A stretch of 62,000 nucleotides of DNA from Phoronis australis (GCA_002633005.1 NMRA01000283.1:1-62000), one strand, 5' to 3'. Shown: positions 1 through 14,381, counted from the stretch's first letter. Numbers and translations: made by a program. The notes: generated from the sequence alone by a model not told the origin.

Positions 1-1026
1 TGCTGTCTGGAGGCGTTATCTAAGCAATGTATCTCACAGGCGGATCACGCCTTCAGGAGGGATAGAAGGCAGCAATATATTGGTCTAAATTTAAACATAT
101 CTAGGGTATTCCAAGTTTCCTATCCAATGAGGATTTAGACACCAGACTCTGTATTAACTTATTAATGTGAAGTTAATGCCTATTGGCTGTTATTTCTGGA
201 CTTCACAGCATTTCTTCACAACCTAATTATCAATTCAAGGAAAAACCAGGAAGCGTGTTAACTTTGTAATGGTTGTTGTAACTTTTGAAAGATTATAGAT
301 ATGTTCTTCCAAGAAATATAGTATATTTGTTTGATTTGAAGCTAATCGGTCTGAACTGGGGCCTAATTGGTATTACATACCACTGCTGTCATCACTTGAA
401 CATCAGCTGGGTGCCCCTGTTTATTCTGTTGGAACTGGCCAGGTACAATTACAAAATGTTCAGTTACTGGGAACATTCTACTCTGTCACTAATACTGTGC
501 TCACTTGAAAGACTACCTTGGTATTACACGGATATCATCTCTGCTGCTCTCACAGTTCTTGAAGTTTTCATTATGGAAGAGTCTAGATACTGATGACACT
601 GGTCACATTTAGATATAGACTTCAGTGATTATGGATATTAATGACACTGAGTGGTAAGATTTAAGTACAGATTTCAATGATCTAGATTATAATGAAGATA
701 TGCCACACAAAAAAACTTAAACTTTAAATGGATTGTTTGTAATCAAACGTCTTTGTTTCTGAAAAACAAAAAGTAAAACTGCTTGTTCAACGCTTTATCA
801 GTATTAAATTTGGATAAAATTTATATCAACACGAAGCTCATTTACTCAAAATTTACTGCTGAAGATTTGGTAAGTTTACTAATGAGTTATTAACAAAGTT
901 GTAATTATGTGCAGTGGTTGTGACCTAGTTCTGAGTGAAAAAAACCCTCCGATTTCAAGGGGGTAGACATTCCACAGCTTAGCCAGGCCACTAACCTATT
1001 TATACCATATGGCGCTCAGGGTCGAA
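1..1026. other. AT-rich left flank, no recognised gene
   Basis: Non-repetitive AT-rich sequence left of the minisatellite. The longest open stretch (285-593, plus) would begin with TTG, has no recognisable domain and shows no clear splice sites, so I do not call it a gene. The change to the 10-bp repeat is abrupt, near the words 'gagttaatatacgcgtata'. Confidence 0.6.
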
Positions 1027-1513
1027 TGAGTTAATATACGCGTATATGGACTCTGCATGTATTTGCATCAACACGCGTCAATTAGAAACTATACGCGTCT
1101 ATAGGCAACTTCATACACTTCTACAGCCTCTATACGCGTCTACACCGGTCTATAAGTGTCTATACGCAATTTTATACGCGTCTCTAGCCTATAAAGGCGT
1201 CTATTTGGGTCTATAAGCGGCTATACGCCTATATATACGCGCCTATATGCGTCTACACTCGTCTATGTCCGATATGCGCGTCTATAGGCAATTTTATACT
1301 CATCTATAGCCTCTATACGTGTCTTTTCTTGTGTATTTGTGTCCGTGAGCGTCTCTGCGCATATATTTGCATTTATATACGCGTATATAGCCGCTGTACA
1401 CGTCTACTTGCGTCTATACGCGCGTCTATACTCATCTATGCCCAATATGCGCGTCTATAGGCAACTTTAAACGCGTCTACAGCTTCTCTACGCGTCTATT
1501 TGGGTCCACATTG
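1027..1513. repeat. TATACGCGTC minisatellite, outlying block
   Basis: About 490 bp of the same degenerate 10-bp repeat that fills the larger arrays, with the usual variants (tatacgcgtc, tatttgggtc, tacactcgtc, tatatgcgtc) and the recurring 'tatagcctctatacg' phase mark. It is cut off from the main array by about 257 bp of unrelated DNA. It may have been separated by an insertion, or be an independent expansion. No coding function is implied. Confidence 0.9.
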
Positions 1514-1770
1514 GCGTTTCCCTCCACTGAACTTGACCACGCGGTCATTTGACATTGGTTTGACTTTTAGTTCATTTTGAATTTGCAGTTAGAAACTAGT
1601 TGTTTCGTCTATTATTTTTGGTGATGTTATTCACTGTGATACTTGGTGGTTTGTTTTCTAAATTATTTATTTGTACTTCTTGTACGACTGTAAGACTGCA
1701 AGACTGTACGATCGTATGACCATACGACTTTGAAAAAAACTTTGAAGACTGAATGTTTTAAATTCTACAA
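1514..1770. other. Non-minisatellite island inside the array
   Basis: Unrelated AT-rich sequence between two minisatellite blocks. At 1680-1732 it has its own short imperfect repeat built on 'agactgta/cgactgta' words of about 8-9 bp. No gene is visible. It could be an insertion into the array or a remnant of the DNA in which the array grew. Confidence 0.7.
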
Positions 1771-4700
1771 CGAGTCTATTTGCGTCTATACGCCTCTTTG
1801 CGCGTCTGTGCGCGTATATACGTATCTATATACGCGTATTTTGCCTCTAAACACGACGCGTCTATTTGAGTCTAGGCGCGTCTATTCGCGTCTGTAAGCG
1901 TCCATACTCATGAATTCGCGTCTATGCCCGTCTGTACGCAACTTTATACGCGTCTACAGTCTCTATACGAGTCTAAACGAGTCCATTTTAGCGTACGCGC
2001 ATCTATTCGCGTCCACACCCGTCTATGCACGTCTATGCCCGTTTATACGCGTCTATATAAGCGTGTATATCTTCTATTCGTGCCTTTTTGAGTCTACACA
2101 AGTCTTTTCGCGCCTGAACGCGTCCGTTCGCGTCTATGGGTCTTTTTACACATCTATATAAGCCCCTATACGCGTTAATCCGCGTGTTTGCCCGTTTGTA
2201 CGCATGCAGGTATGCGTAAATAGCCTCCATACGCATCTGTTTGTTCCTAGGCGGGTCTAATTGCGTTTATGCGTGTCAAAACACGTATATAAGCATCTAT
2301 GAGCGTCCATGCACAACTTCATTCGCGTCTGGGGAATCTATGCGCGATTTTTGCCTCTACACGCGTCTAAACGCGTTTATGTGCGTTCTTGCGCGTATAT
2401 CCAAATTTAAATACGCGTATAAACATTCTATGCTATGCGTGTTTGAGTTTATACGCGTCTATGCGAGTCTGTACGCAACTTTATACGCGTTGAGAGCATG
2501 TACACGCGTCTATCTGCGTCTAGACGCGTCTATGCGCGTCTAAGCGGGTATATATGGATTTATATACGAGTATGTAGCCTCTACACGCGACTATTTGCTA
2601 CTATACGCGTCCTTACGCGTGTATGGGTGTGTATATGCATCTATGTTTGCGTCTGTATGCGTCTAAACGCGTCTATGCTAGTTTATATACGTGATTAGAC
2701 CATCTACACGCGTCTATTTGCGTCTACACATGTTTGTACGGGTTCATAGGCATCCATACTGTACGTTCTATACTCGTCTTTGCTTGTCTATTTGCAACTA
2801 AATACTCGTCTATAGCCTCTATACGCGTCTAGTTGTGTATACAGAACTCTATTCGCGTCCATACCCGTCTTTGCGCCTTCCTGCACGTTTTAACGCATCT
2901 ATGTACGTGTTTATTGCCTCTCTACGCGTCTTTTTGAGTCTACACGCGACTTCTCGCGTCTATTTGCATCTGTTTGAGTCTGCGCGCGTCTGTGCGCGTA
3001 TATATGCATTTATACAAGCGTCTATAGCCTCTATATGCGTCCTTTTGCGTCTATACGAGTCCGTATGCGTGTATTGGTGGGTACATATATCTATATTTGC
3101 GTCTATATGCGTCTAAGAGCGTTTATGCCCATTTATATGCATGTATATGCGCGTACATAGCCTCTATACGCGTCTTTTTGGGTCTAAACGCGTCTTTTCC
3201 CGTCTATACGCGTCCATACGCAAAATTTAGAGCGTCTATACGCGTCTATGGGCGTATGTGTGCGTATACATGCATTTATACACGCGCAAATAGCATCTAT
3301 TCCCTTCTATTTGAGTCTACACAGGTCTATTTGCGTTTTTACTAGTCCTTACGCGTCTATACTCGTCTATGCGCGTCTCTACGCAACTTTATACGCATTT
3401 AGAGCTTTATACGCTTCTATTCGCGTCTACACAAGTCAATACGCGCCCATACGCTTCCAAATGTGTGTATACTCGTCTATGCGCGTCTATACCCAAGTAT
3501 ACGCATCTAGATACGCGTATAAAACCTCAATACAGGTTTTTTGATTAAACACGCGTGTTCTTACGTCTATACGCGTCTATATGAGTCTGTCCTCGTCTAT
3601 ACGCGTCTAAGTGCAGATATGCCAGTTTAGACGTATATTTATACGCGTATATAGTCTCTATACCAATCTATTTGAGTCTATATGCGTCTTTGCGTGTCTA
3701 TGCACATATGCGCATCTATATACCCGTATATCACATCTATACGCGTCTATTTGAGTCTACATTCGTCTATTAGGATCTATACGCGTCCGTACGCGTCTAT
3801 ACTCGTTTATGGGTGACCCGCGCGTTGATAGACAAATATATACACTTCTATAACCTCTCTAAGCGCGTCTATTCGGGTGTACTTGCGTCTTTACGCGTCT
3901 GTGAGCGTCTCTGCGTATATATGCATTCATATACGCGTATATAGAGTTTATACGCTTCTATTAGCTACTGTACGCGTCCATAAGCTTCTGCACTCGTCCA
4001 TACTCATCTGCACAACATTATACTCGCCTATAGCTACTACATGCATCTATCCGGGCCTAATAAGCGTCTATACGCCGATATATACGCGTCTATTCTCAAA
4101 TTTAAACGAGTTTATAGCTTCTATACGGGTTTATTTCCGTCTACGCGCCTCTATTTCCATCCTTACCCATAAATTCGCGTCTGTGCTCGTTTATACGCAT
4201 CCATATACGCGTATAAAGATTCTATACGCGTTTTTCGAGTCTACACTCGTTAATTTGCTTCCATATGCGCCAGTACGCGTCTATGGGTATCTATACGCAT
4301 CTATATACGTGACTATACGCGTCTAAGCGCGATTGTGCGCGTATGTACACATTTAAACACGCATATAAAACCTCCATACGCATGTATTTGCGTCTACACG
4401 CGTCTATTTGCGTCTATGCGGGTCTGTTCAAGTTCATACGCATTTATATACGCGTCTATTTTTGTCGAGACGTTTCTATACGCGCTCACACGCCTCTACA
4501 CGCCTCTGTTTTTGTCTTTTTATATCTGTGCGCGTATATAGGCATGGGTATACGAGTATATAGCCTCTATACGCGTCTATATGAGTATACGCGTCTAAAC
4601 TCGACTATGCGCGTCTATACGCAACTTTGTACGCATGCGTCGCCTCTATACTCGTCTATTCAGGTCTGTAAGCGTCTATACACCTAGATATACGCGTCTC

Positions 4701-7700
4701 TATGAGTCTATATTCGTCCATATGCGTATTAGCGCATCTATGTCCGTTTGCACCCATGTATATATGCTTTTCTAGAATATATTTGCGTGTAAACGCGTCT
4801 TATTGTGTCTATACGCGTTTAGGCGCGTCTGTATACAAGTCCATTTAAGTTTGCACGCGTCTATTTGAGCCCATACCCGTCTATGCTCCCGTTTATACGC
4901 ATCTGTGATGGTCTCTGCGCATAGATATGCATTTTTATATGCGTATAGTCTTGATACGGTTCTATATGAGTCTATACGCGTCGATAGGTGTCTGTACACA
5001 TCTGTACTCCTCTACGCACGATATGCCCTTCTATACGATACTTTATACGCGGGTATAGCCTCTATTAGCACCCTTTCCCGGCTATGTTCGTTTATGCCCG
5101 TTTATACGCATGTGCATACGCGTATTTAGCCTGTTTACGCATCTTTTTGCGTCTACACGCTTCTATTTTCGTCTTTACGCGTCTTCGTGAGTCTGTGAGC
5201 GTATACGCGCATTTAAACACGCGTCTATTCTGGTCTATACACGTCTATGCGCGTTTATACGCAATTTTATACGCTTTTATAGTTGCTATATGGGTACATT
5301 GGGGTCTTTAAGCATCTATACGCCTATATACAAGAGACTGAGAGCGTTTATATCATCTTTACTCGCGTATACGCGTCTAAGGGCGTCTATTCCTGTTGAT
5401 ACGCATTGATATACGCGTTTATAGCGTCTATAAGCGAATATTTGCGTCTACACGCGACTACTTTCGTCTATACACGTTTTTGGTATATACGCATCTATAT
5501 TCGCGTATATTGCCTCTATACGCGTCTATTTGAGTTGACACGTCCTTATTTGCGACTAATCGCGACCATACGCGTCTATGCGAGTGTATACGCACTTTTA
5601 TACGCGTCTATAGCCTCTATACGCTTCTATTGCGTCCATACCCGTTCATGCGCGTGTCTGACCGTCTAAACGCATTTATATACACGTATACAGCCTCTAT
5701 ACTTGTCTATTTTAGTCTACACGCGTTTATTCGCGTCTATAGGCATCTATACGCCTATGCGCGTCTATGCGCATCCATACGTTACTTTATACGCGTCTAT
5801 ATGTGTCTACTCGTCTTTGTGTCTCTATATGCGTCTATACGCGTCTTAGCCCGTGTATGTCCGTTTATGGGCATTAATATACGTGTATATAGGCTCTATA
5901 AGCGTTTATTTGCGCCTTTGCGAGTCTGGGCGCGTATATAGGCGTCTACTTGAGTCCACACACGTTCATTTGCATCTATACGCGTCCGTACTCGTCTACA
6001 AGTATATATACGCATCTATATACGCGTCTAAGCGCGTCTTTTCCCGACGATGCGCATTAGTATACGCGTATCTAGTCTCTATAAGCATCTATTTGCGTCT
6101 ACACCTGTCTATTAGCGTCAGTACGCGTCTATAGGCAACTTGTACGCGTATGTAGCCTACATACGCGTCTAGTCGGTATTTGCGTCTGTATGCGCGTCGT
6201 TGCGCTTATATACGCATTTATATACGCGTATATAGCCTCTTCACGCGTGTATTCGCGTCCATACTCGTCTTTGCATTTCTATAAGGGTCGTAACGTCTAT
6301 ACTCTCTATACGCGCCTGTTTTCTTCTATAATCGTCTCCTTGCGTCTGTGCGCGTACTTACGCATTCAAACTCTACATTCTACTCTCGGCTATGTGCGTC
6401 CATACGTGTCTATACGTGTCTATACTCGTCTAAGCACGTCTATGCTCGTCTATACGCAACTTTATACACTTCGATAGCTTCTATACGCGTATATAATTGT
6501 CTATATGCGTCTAAGCTCGTTTATGTTGTTTGTAAGCATCTATATACGCGTGTATAGCCTATATATGTGTCTATTTGAGTCTAAACGCGCTCATTCGCGT
6601 ATACGAGTCCACACGCGTCTATGCACGTGTATTTGCGTCTAAGTTTATACGCATCTAGAGCCTCTATACTAGTCTATTTGCGTCTGCACGCACCTGTACG
6701 CATCTACAGATGTCTATACGTGTCTATACTCGTCTATAGGCGTGTAATCACAATTTTATACGCGTTTTCAGCCTCTAAACGCGTCTATTACGGCTACACA
6801 CATCTGTACGTGTTCATACTCTTCTAAATGCGTCTATATGAGCCTATGCTTTTCTATACGCGTCTTAGCGCCTATGCCGTTGATACGCAAATTTATGCGC
6901 ATTTATAGCCTCTATACGCATATATTTGTGTCTATAGGCGTCTATATGAGTATAAACGCGTCTCTTCTCGACTATAGGCGTCCACGCACGTCTATACAGA
7001 AGTTAATACGCGTCTATAGCCTCTATACACGTCTATTTGCGTCAACACCTCTATTATCGTCCTTACCAGGCTATGCGCGTGTATACCCTTTTCCGTACGC
7101 GTTTTTTGAGTCTACACGCGTCTCTCTGCCTCTATATGCGTTCATACGCGTGTATGGGCGTCTCTATGAATCTATAGACTTGTGTATGTGCGTCTAGCGC
7201 ATCGATAAGCGTCTATTTGCGTCTAGACGCGTCTATGGGCGTCTGCGCGTACACACGCATTGATATACGCGCAAATAGGCTCTTTTGGCGTCAGTTTGAG
7301 TCTACACGCGTCTATACGCATCTATACTCGTATATGCGCGTCTATATGCAATTTTATACGCACCTATGGACTCTATAAGCGTTTTCTTGGGTCTGCACCT
7401 ATATACGCGTATAAAGCCTCTATACGCATTTTTGCGTCCATATGCATCAGTACCCGTCTATGGGTATCTATACGCATCTAAGCGCCATTTTGCGCGTATG
7501 TACGCATTTAAACACGCCTATAAAACCTCCATACCCATGTATTTGCGTCTACACGCGCTTCTATTTTTGTCTAGATGCTTTTATACGCGTTCTTAGGCAT
7601 CTACACGCCTCTGTTTTTGTCTTTTTATGTCTGTGCCCATATATAGGCATGCATATACGAGTATATAGCCTCTATACGTGTCTGTATAAGTTTATACGTG

Positions 7701-7954
7701 TCTAAACTCGACTATGCGCGTCTATGCGCAACTTTGTACGCATCCGTAGCCTCTTTACTCGTCTTTTCGGGTCTATACGCATCTATACTCGTATATGCGC
7801 GTCTATATGCAATTTTATACGCATCTATGGACTCTATAAGCGTTTTCTTGGGTCTGCACCTATATACGCGTATAAAGCCTCTATACGCATTTTTGCGTCT
7901 ATGCATCAGTATATATATATATATACGCGTTTAGACGCTTATATATATATATCG

Positions 7955-7989
<35 letters not shown>

Positions 7990-10802
7990 GCGTTTAGACG
8001 CTTATATATATATATCGCTTATATATATATATATATATATATAAGTCTATACTCGTCTATATGCGTATTGGCGCATCCCTGCCCGTCGGCATGCATATAT
8101 ACGCGTATCTAGCCTCTATACGCATAAATTTGCGTGTAAAAGCGTCTTATAGCGTCTATACCCGTTTACGCGTGTCTATACGCAACTTTATACGCGTCTA
8201 TAAGTCCATATACAAGTCCATTTACGTCTCCACGCGTCTATTTGCCCATACCCATCTATGCATCTGTCTATACGAATCTATGAGCGTCTCTGCGCAAAGA
8301 TATGCATTTATATATGCGTATAGCCTTGATACGCTTCTGTTTGCGCCTGTACGCGTCAATAGGTGTCTATACGCATTTATACACCTCTATGCACGATATG
8401 CGCGTCTACTTGCAACTTTATACGCGTCTATAGCCTCTATTAACACCCTTTCCTGACTATGTGCGTTTACGTCCGTTTATACGCATGTGTATACGCGTTT
8501 ATAGTCTCTGTACGTATATTTTTGCGTCTACACGCGACTATTTGCGTGTATACGCGTTTTTGCTCGTGTGCCCGTATACGCATCTTAATTCGCGTATATT
8601 GCCTCTATACGCGTCTATTTGAGTTTACACATGCCTATTTTCGACTAAACGCGACCATACCCGTCTGTGCGAGTGTAAACGCATTTTTATACGCGTCTAA
8701 AGACTTTGTTTGCTTCTATTGCGTCCATACTTGTCCATGCGCGTCTCTGACCGTCTAAACGCATTTATATACGCATGTACATCCTCTATACGCGTATATT
8801 GAGTCTAAACGCATTTATTCGCGTCTATAGGCATCTATACGCGTCTATACACGCCTATGCGCATTTATACGTTACTTTACACGCGTCTAAAGCCTGCATA
8901 CGCGTCGATTTGGGTCTACAGTGTCTATTCGCGTCTGTACGCGTCTATTCGCGTCTGTACGCGTCTATGCCCCTCTGTGGCCGTTTATACGCAAGTTTAT
9001 ACGCGTCTAGATCCTCTATACCCACCTTTGTGCATCTACACGCATCTTCACCCGTCCATACTAGTCTAAACGCTCTTTATGAGTCTATACGGGTCTATAT
9101 GAATCCATCCTATTCTATACTCGTGTAAGCGCGCCTATTCCCGTTGATAGGCATATATTTGCGTCTACACATATATAGTCTCTATACGCGCCTTTTTGAG
9201 TTTGCACGCGTCTTTTGGCGTCTTTTGGCACGCGTCCGTCCGCGTCTATGGGCGACTATACGCATCTTTATACGCGTTTGCACGCGTCTATCTGCGTCGA
9301 TGCGCGTTTACAAGTGTCAATATACGCGTCTGTAGTCTCTATACGCGTCTAATTGGGTCTGTAAGATGCTTCAAGCGTATTTATACGCGTCTATACGTGT
9401 CTTTACGCGTCTATGCGTCTCTATATGCGTCTATACGCGTCATAGCCCGTGTATGGCCGTTTATGTGCATTAATATAAGTGTATATAGTCTGCGCGCTTA
9501 TATAGGCGTCTACTTGAGTCTACACGCGTCTATTTGAATCTATACGCGTCTGTACGAGTCTATAAGTGTCTATACGCATCTATATACGCGTCTAAGCTCA
9601 TCTATTCTCCATGATGCGTATTGATATAAGCGCATACCGTCTCTATAAGCATCTATTTGCGTCTTCACCTCTCTATTAGCGTCAATACGCGTCTATAGGC
9701 AACTTGTACGCGTATATAGCCTATATACGCGTTTATACGGTATTTGTGTCTATTTGAGCGTCGTTTTGCGTGTATAAGCATTTATATACGCGTGTATAGC
9801 CTCTTCACGCTTGTATTCGCGTCCGTACTCGTCTTTGCAATTCTATGTGCGTCCATACGTATCTTATACGCGTCTTTACTTTCTATACGAGTCTATTTTC
9901 GTCTATACTCGTCTCCGTGCATCTGTGCGCGTATACGCATTTAATCCCTCGTCTACTCTCGTCTATATGCGTTGATACGTGTCTATACATATCTTTACTT
10001 GTCTATGCGCTTCTATACTCGTCTATACTCAATTTTTTACACTTCTATAGCTTCTATACGCGTATACTCGGGTCTATCAACGTCTATTTGCGTCTAAGCT
10101 CGTCTATGCCCGTTTGTAAGCATCTTTATACCCGTGTATAGCCTCTATACTTGTCGATTTGAGTCTACATGCGTTCATTCGCGTCCATACGTGTCTATAA
10201 ACGTGTATGCGCGTCTAGTTTATACGCATCTAGAGCCACTATACGCGTCTATTTGCGTCTACACGCATCTGTACGCGTCCATACGTGTCTGTACGTGTCT
10301 ATACTCGTCTATAAGCGTCTAATGGGAAAATTATACGCTTGTTTAGCCTCTACTCGTGTCTATTTCCATCTACACGCATCGATGCACATTCATACTCGTC
10401 TAAGCGCGTCTGTATGAGTCTATGCTGTTCTATACGCGTCTAAGCGCGCTATGGCCATTGATACGCAAATATATGCGCATATGTAGCCTCTATATGCATA
10501 TATTTGTGTCTATACGCGTCTATTTGAGTCTAAACGCATCTCTGCGCGACTATATGCGTCCAGGCACGTGTATGCAGAACTTAATACGCGTCTATAGTCT
10601 GTATATGCGTCTATGTGCGTTTACACTCCTCTGTTATCGTTCTTACCAGGCTATGCTCGTCTATGCCCTTTTATACGCATTTATAAACGCTTATATAGCC
10701 TCTATACGCGTCTATTTGAGTTTGTACGGGTCTATTTGCGTCTCTACGCGTTTATACTCGTCTATGCGCGATATGCACGTCTATACGCAGTTTTGTACGC
10801 GG
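1771..10802. repeat. Giant 10-bp minisatellite array 1 (consensus TATACGCGTC)
   Basis: About 9 kb, on the order of 900 units, of a 10-bp repeat. GTCTA at the unit junction is the most conserved part; the middle three or four bases vary (acgc, ttgc, ttga, cacg, tgcg, actc). Units group into blocks of about 80-110 bp that start with 'tagcctctatacg' and often end with 'gcaactttatacgcg' or 'gcatctatatacgcgtata'. A longer period near 3.4-3.6 kb is seen from singular variants, for example tgcgca(t/a)agatatgc at 4916 and 8291. The array ends sharply at 'gtacgcgg' before 'taaacattgacc'. All long plus-strand frames here are by-products of the stop-free repeat and are not genes. Confidence 0.97.
7910..8043. 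repeat. TA-rich microsatellite with a 63-bp tandem duplication
   Basis: Long (TA)n tracts flank the word acgcgtttagacgctt, which occurs at 7925 and again at 7988, so a 63-bp unit is present about twice. The matching place in array 2 (about 23139-23180) has only simple (TA)n with two 'tatg' interruptions, so this piece changed after the two arrays separated. The TA palindromes could extrude cruciforms. Confidence 0.9.
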
Positions 10803-11467
10803 TAAACATTGACCACAATACGTGCGTTGAGATTTTGATTCATTTTTACACTTTGAGGAAAGTAGTCACACTTGGTTTCAATAACTCTTTGACCGTGGAA
10901 AATAATCGGACTGTGAGTCCCGGCAATAGACTGCGGGAACACTTCTGTCATCTGGAATTAATACGGGAGGTTTCTGTAATAAGATTTTGGAAGCAAACGT
11001 GAAGTGCAGCTAGTTCTGATCCGCTACTAACCTACTTAATGAAGGAACACTGACAAAAATACAAAATTTCCATCACAAAAACTGATGGAAGTTCTTTTTT
11101 CAAGGCGTTTAAATTCTCTGGAAAAATGAGTAGACGGCTTTCAACATTTACGTCCTGTCTGTTCCGTCCTGAGACCACCACTTGATTTATAGGCAAAGGG
11201 CCCATCGAGTTACCTGGACAACGGAATCTCATCAGACCTATAGCAAATAATCCACGTGCTTGGTAATAAATCAATAGACCTTCCGACATACTGATGTCAA
11301 AACACATATTTCTGAAACACGCCCATACAATAAAAAAGTCCTAGTAGGGATTAGTCTCAAGGTATTGCTCTTTGTTCACGGAAAGACAGTTTGCAATTGT
11401 GCATTCTTGCACGTTAGTTAGTACTGATTTCAACCCAGATTTCAATCAGGTCATACATGCATAAACA

Positions 11468-11588
11468 TTGCTGAATTGGTTAAATACACGACACTCGTCG
11501 TAATTAACAATCTTTATTCCGCTCCGTTAGTATCCCCAGAACAAAGTTCGACATTCATATTGGCAAAGTAACTGAGCAAGAGACGTGA

Positions 11589-11658
<70 letters not shown>

Positions 11659-11932
11659 GATATTTCGAAACGTACTTCTTTCATTCTCGAATGGAAATAG
11701 AATGACGGAATAATACCACCACAGAACAACTGCTTAACATACACAGTGGGACGCGGCAGGTGTGAAATACTACAAAGAATAACAAATGGAGTGGGTGCCT
11801 TTTAATCATGTCTCTTGTCAGTTACTTCACCAATGGTCTATTGAATGTCGAACTTTGTTTCGAGGATACGAACGGAATGGAATAAAAATAGTCAACAACG
11901 AGAAGTGTCGTGTTTTTAACCAATTTTGCATA
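11468..11932. mobile_element. Fold-back element with CA tract in the loop
   Basis: The left arm (about 11468-11592) read in reverse complement matches the right arm (about 11803-11932). Shared words include 'atgtcgaactttgtt', 'gatac(t/g)aacgga' and 'tcgtgt(a/t)tttaaccaatt'. The arms are about 125 bp long and roughly 80 percent alike. The loop holds the CA microsatellite and about 150 bp more. This is the shape of a non-autonomous inverted-repeat (MITE/fold-back type) element. I see no transposase and no clear target duplication. In copy B the right arm falls in the N run. Confidence 0.7.
11590..11654. repeat. (CA)n microsatellite
   Basis: About 32 uninterrupted CA dinucleotides lie in the loop of the fold-back element. 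The equivalent tract in copy B (from 27842) runs straight into the N gap, as expected if CA repeat plus hairpin stopped assembly. Confidence 0.98.
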
Positions 11933-14381
11933 ACGGAAAGCGTAACACCCAAGTACATTGCTGACGATATCTCTGTTACGTCCTCACTATAACGGATCAA
12001 TGTGACTGCTTTTAAAGGCATTATTACGACGAACAAACTATCTCGTACTTAATAGTTTCAATAAATGATTCATGGAATTGCTACATGTAAATACAACTTT
12101 GAGTTGCATCTAGTTTAAGAGTGCACTTCGCTCTTACGACACTATTGGCTATTGTAGGTAATTTGCGTATGCAAATCAAGGGCTTTGGGCGATTTTACAT
12201 TTTGTTTAACCAAGGAAAATTGATTTCTGCACACGTTGCCTACCAAATGGTACATTTTATGTAGTTGTCGGACTGTTTTAACAAATGTAGCTCTTATTTA
12301 AATGTTATCAGACTATGTAGGATCGTCTAGGGATTACTTTAACTTTATATGTAACAATCATACGTGGATAAATCTATGGAAATGTGTGTACAGTACATGA
12401 GCAATTAACTGCATTGCTCAGTTGAATGAAACCGTAATAAAAATCGACAGGCGAAGTTATGAAACTTGCTAAGCCTTAGGAGGCACCCAGCACTAAGCTC
12501 TTGCTCATTTGGATCTTGGAACATCAGGTCTTGGCAGCTTCAGCAGTATGTTCCAAATGTACACAAAACCTGAAAATATGAACAAAATGCTGGCTCAAAG
12601 GTTTCAAAAAGCTATCCCAAAGAACAAAGAAACTGGTTTCAAAGTGCTTTTCTATCTTTTACGACTACCTCAAGTGCAAATGGCTTCTTAAAATACACCC
12701 AATCGGCAACTTTTACACCGAAGCCAAAATTTACTTCAGACAGTGTTATGAACTGACAGACAGCGCATTCAGACTGCCAAACCCCTCCAGATTGTAGAAA
12801 TCATATGCAAGGTGGATGGCAACCAGTTAAAAGTTTTACAAATCCAACGTGTCTGAAGGATATAATCTTTCGCTAAATTTCAATTTCTCGCTTGCAATCA
12901 GTAATTTGATTTCAAAGTCATGGATTAGCAAAAAGTGGGACGGAGTCAATAACTAGCACTCTTTCAAACAGAACAGACTCAAAATTCAAGAAAATGCCTT
13001 TCGTAGCCTTCACAAGCACCCAACACAAAGCCGAAACTGCTCAGCCAACTTAACAGTCGTCGATTCTTAATGAAACTGGGGGAGGTAAATTTAACCGTGG
13101 TTCAAAAAATATATTGAGTGCCAATTCAATCGGACCAATCACCCGGTAGTTAAACTGTTAGTAATTAATTGGGAACTAAATGGCTCATGTATAATTATAT
13201 CATTGATCAGTGAACTCCATTTATTTATTCGGTATTACCAAATGACCGCTTCAGCAACGTGAAACCTATTAACAATAGCGATATGTGCGCTCTAGGGAAA
13301 TTCATAAAACCCTAGCACGACAGTCAGGGGAACGCTGCTATGTTTTGATTTATGAGGGAACGCCTCGTTCGTTAGAAGCGTAAGACGGACGAAGCCTTGA
13401 GTCACTACCTGTTCAACTGTTGGATGACGGCAGAAGGACGTTTCAAACCTAGTTGTGTACACAGCGCAAGCACTATAACCGTAGTGGTTGATTTCTAGCA
13501 GATACGCATATATTTCAGGATTACGGAGTATATATGTGGTGAGTTAAGGTAGATGTATGAGCGTTTCTGTAACGTTCATGGAAACTTAAAAAAATTGACC
13601 GACGACTACTGCTTCTTAGTCTGAATATCTACCAACGAACTCGAATCACTGAATTTGACGTTTGTCGAATTTCAACAACATTTTGCTCTCTCTGGATAGG
13701 CCGTTTCACTACTCTTTGGATTAGCGTTTGATAACATACCCTTCCGCAACAAAATCGGGCGATCGTTTAACGCACGATCACGGTGGATTGATTAATACGT
13801 TTCTGAATTTACGACCAGCTAATGCACCAAAAGGTGAGTGAATGAACCAATTTGCTTCCTGTTCGTTGTTACGTTATGAAAATTTTACTCGAAAAAATTG
13901 TATAATTTGAGTTCGTGTCCAAAGATTATCTCCTTGATTGGCCCTAATTGTGTTTGAGTGCGATGTGTGGCTCTGAGGTGATAATCGAACGGCCAAAGAT
14001 ACACGCAAGCCTGTGCAGAGCTGCGTTTGCAAAGAGCGCTGTTTTGTTGAAAAACCCTGTTTTGATTTAAGTCACTTACCCAAATTGATCCCAAATTGTT
14101 CCATGGTCAAAAAGTTTGATTTTTGACGCGGAAACAACTGTCAGCTCGTTATCCTTCACAGCAACCTCTCTAAAAGCCACCGGGGTGTTAAAGTTCCCAC
14201 CACCCATTTTCTTAGTTTTTGAAGTTTCAGTTAGCTATTATGAGATGAATGCCATAAAATCTAACTAAATAGGCACTTTTTACGCAAATAGTCGCTAATT
14301 GTTTAATTTTGAAGAAACATTAGTTATTACCAAGTTTCCCCCCAAATGATGCAATGGGTGGAAAACGTTTGATCAATTGCA

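Noticed and set aside
285-593. 102-codon frame in the left flank
   Set aside because: It begins with TTG, has no domain and no splice or promoter support.
1771-10802. Dozens of plus-strand open frames of 60-149 codons rich in Tyr, Arg, Ser and Leu
   Set aside because: They are the three-frame reading of the stop-free 10-bp repeat; neighbouring frames give the same decapeptide, which real genes would not do.
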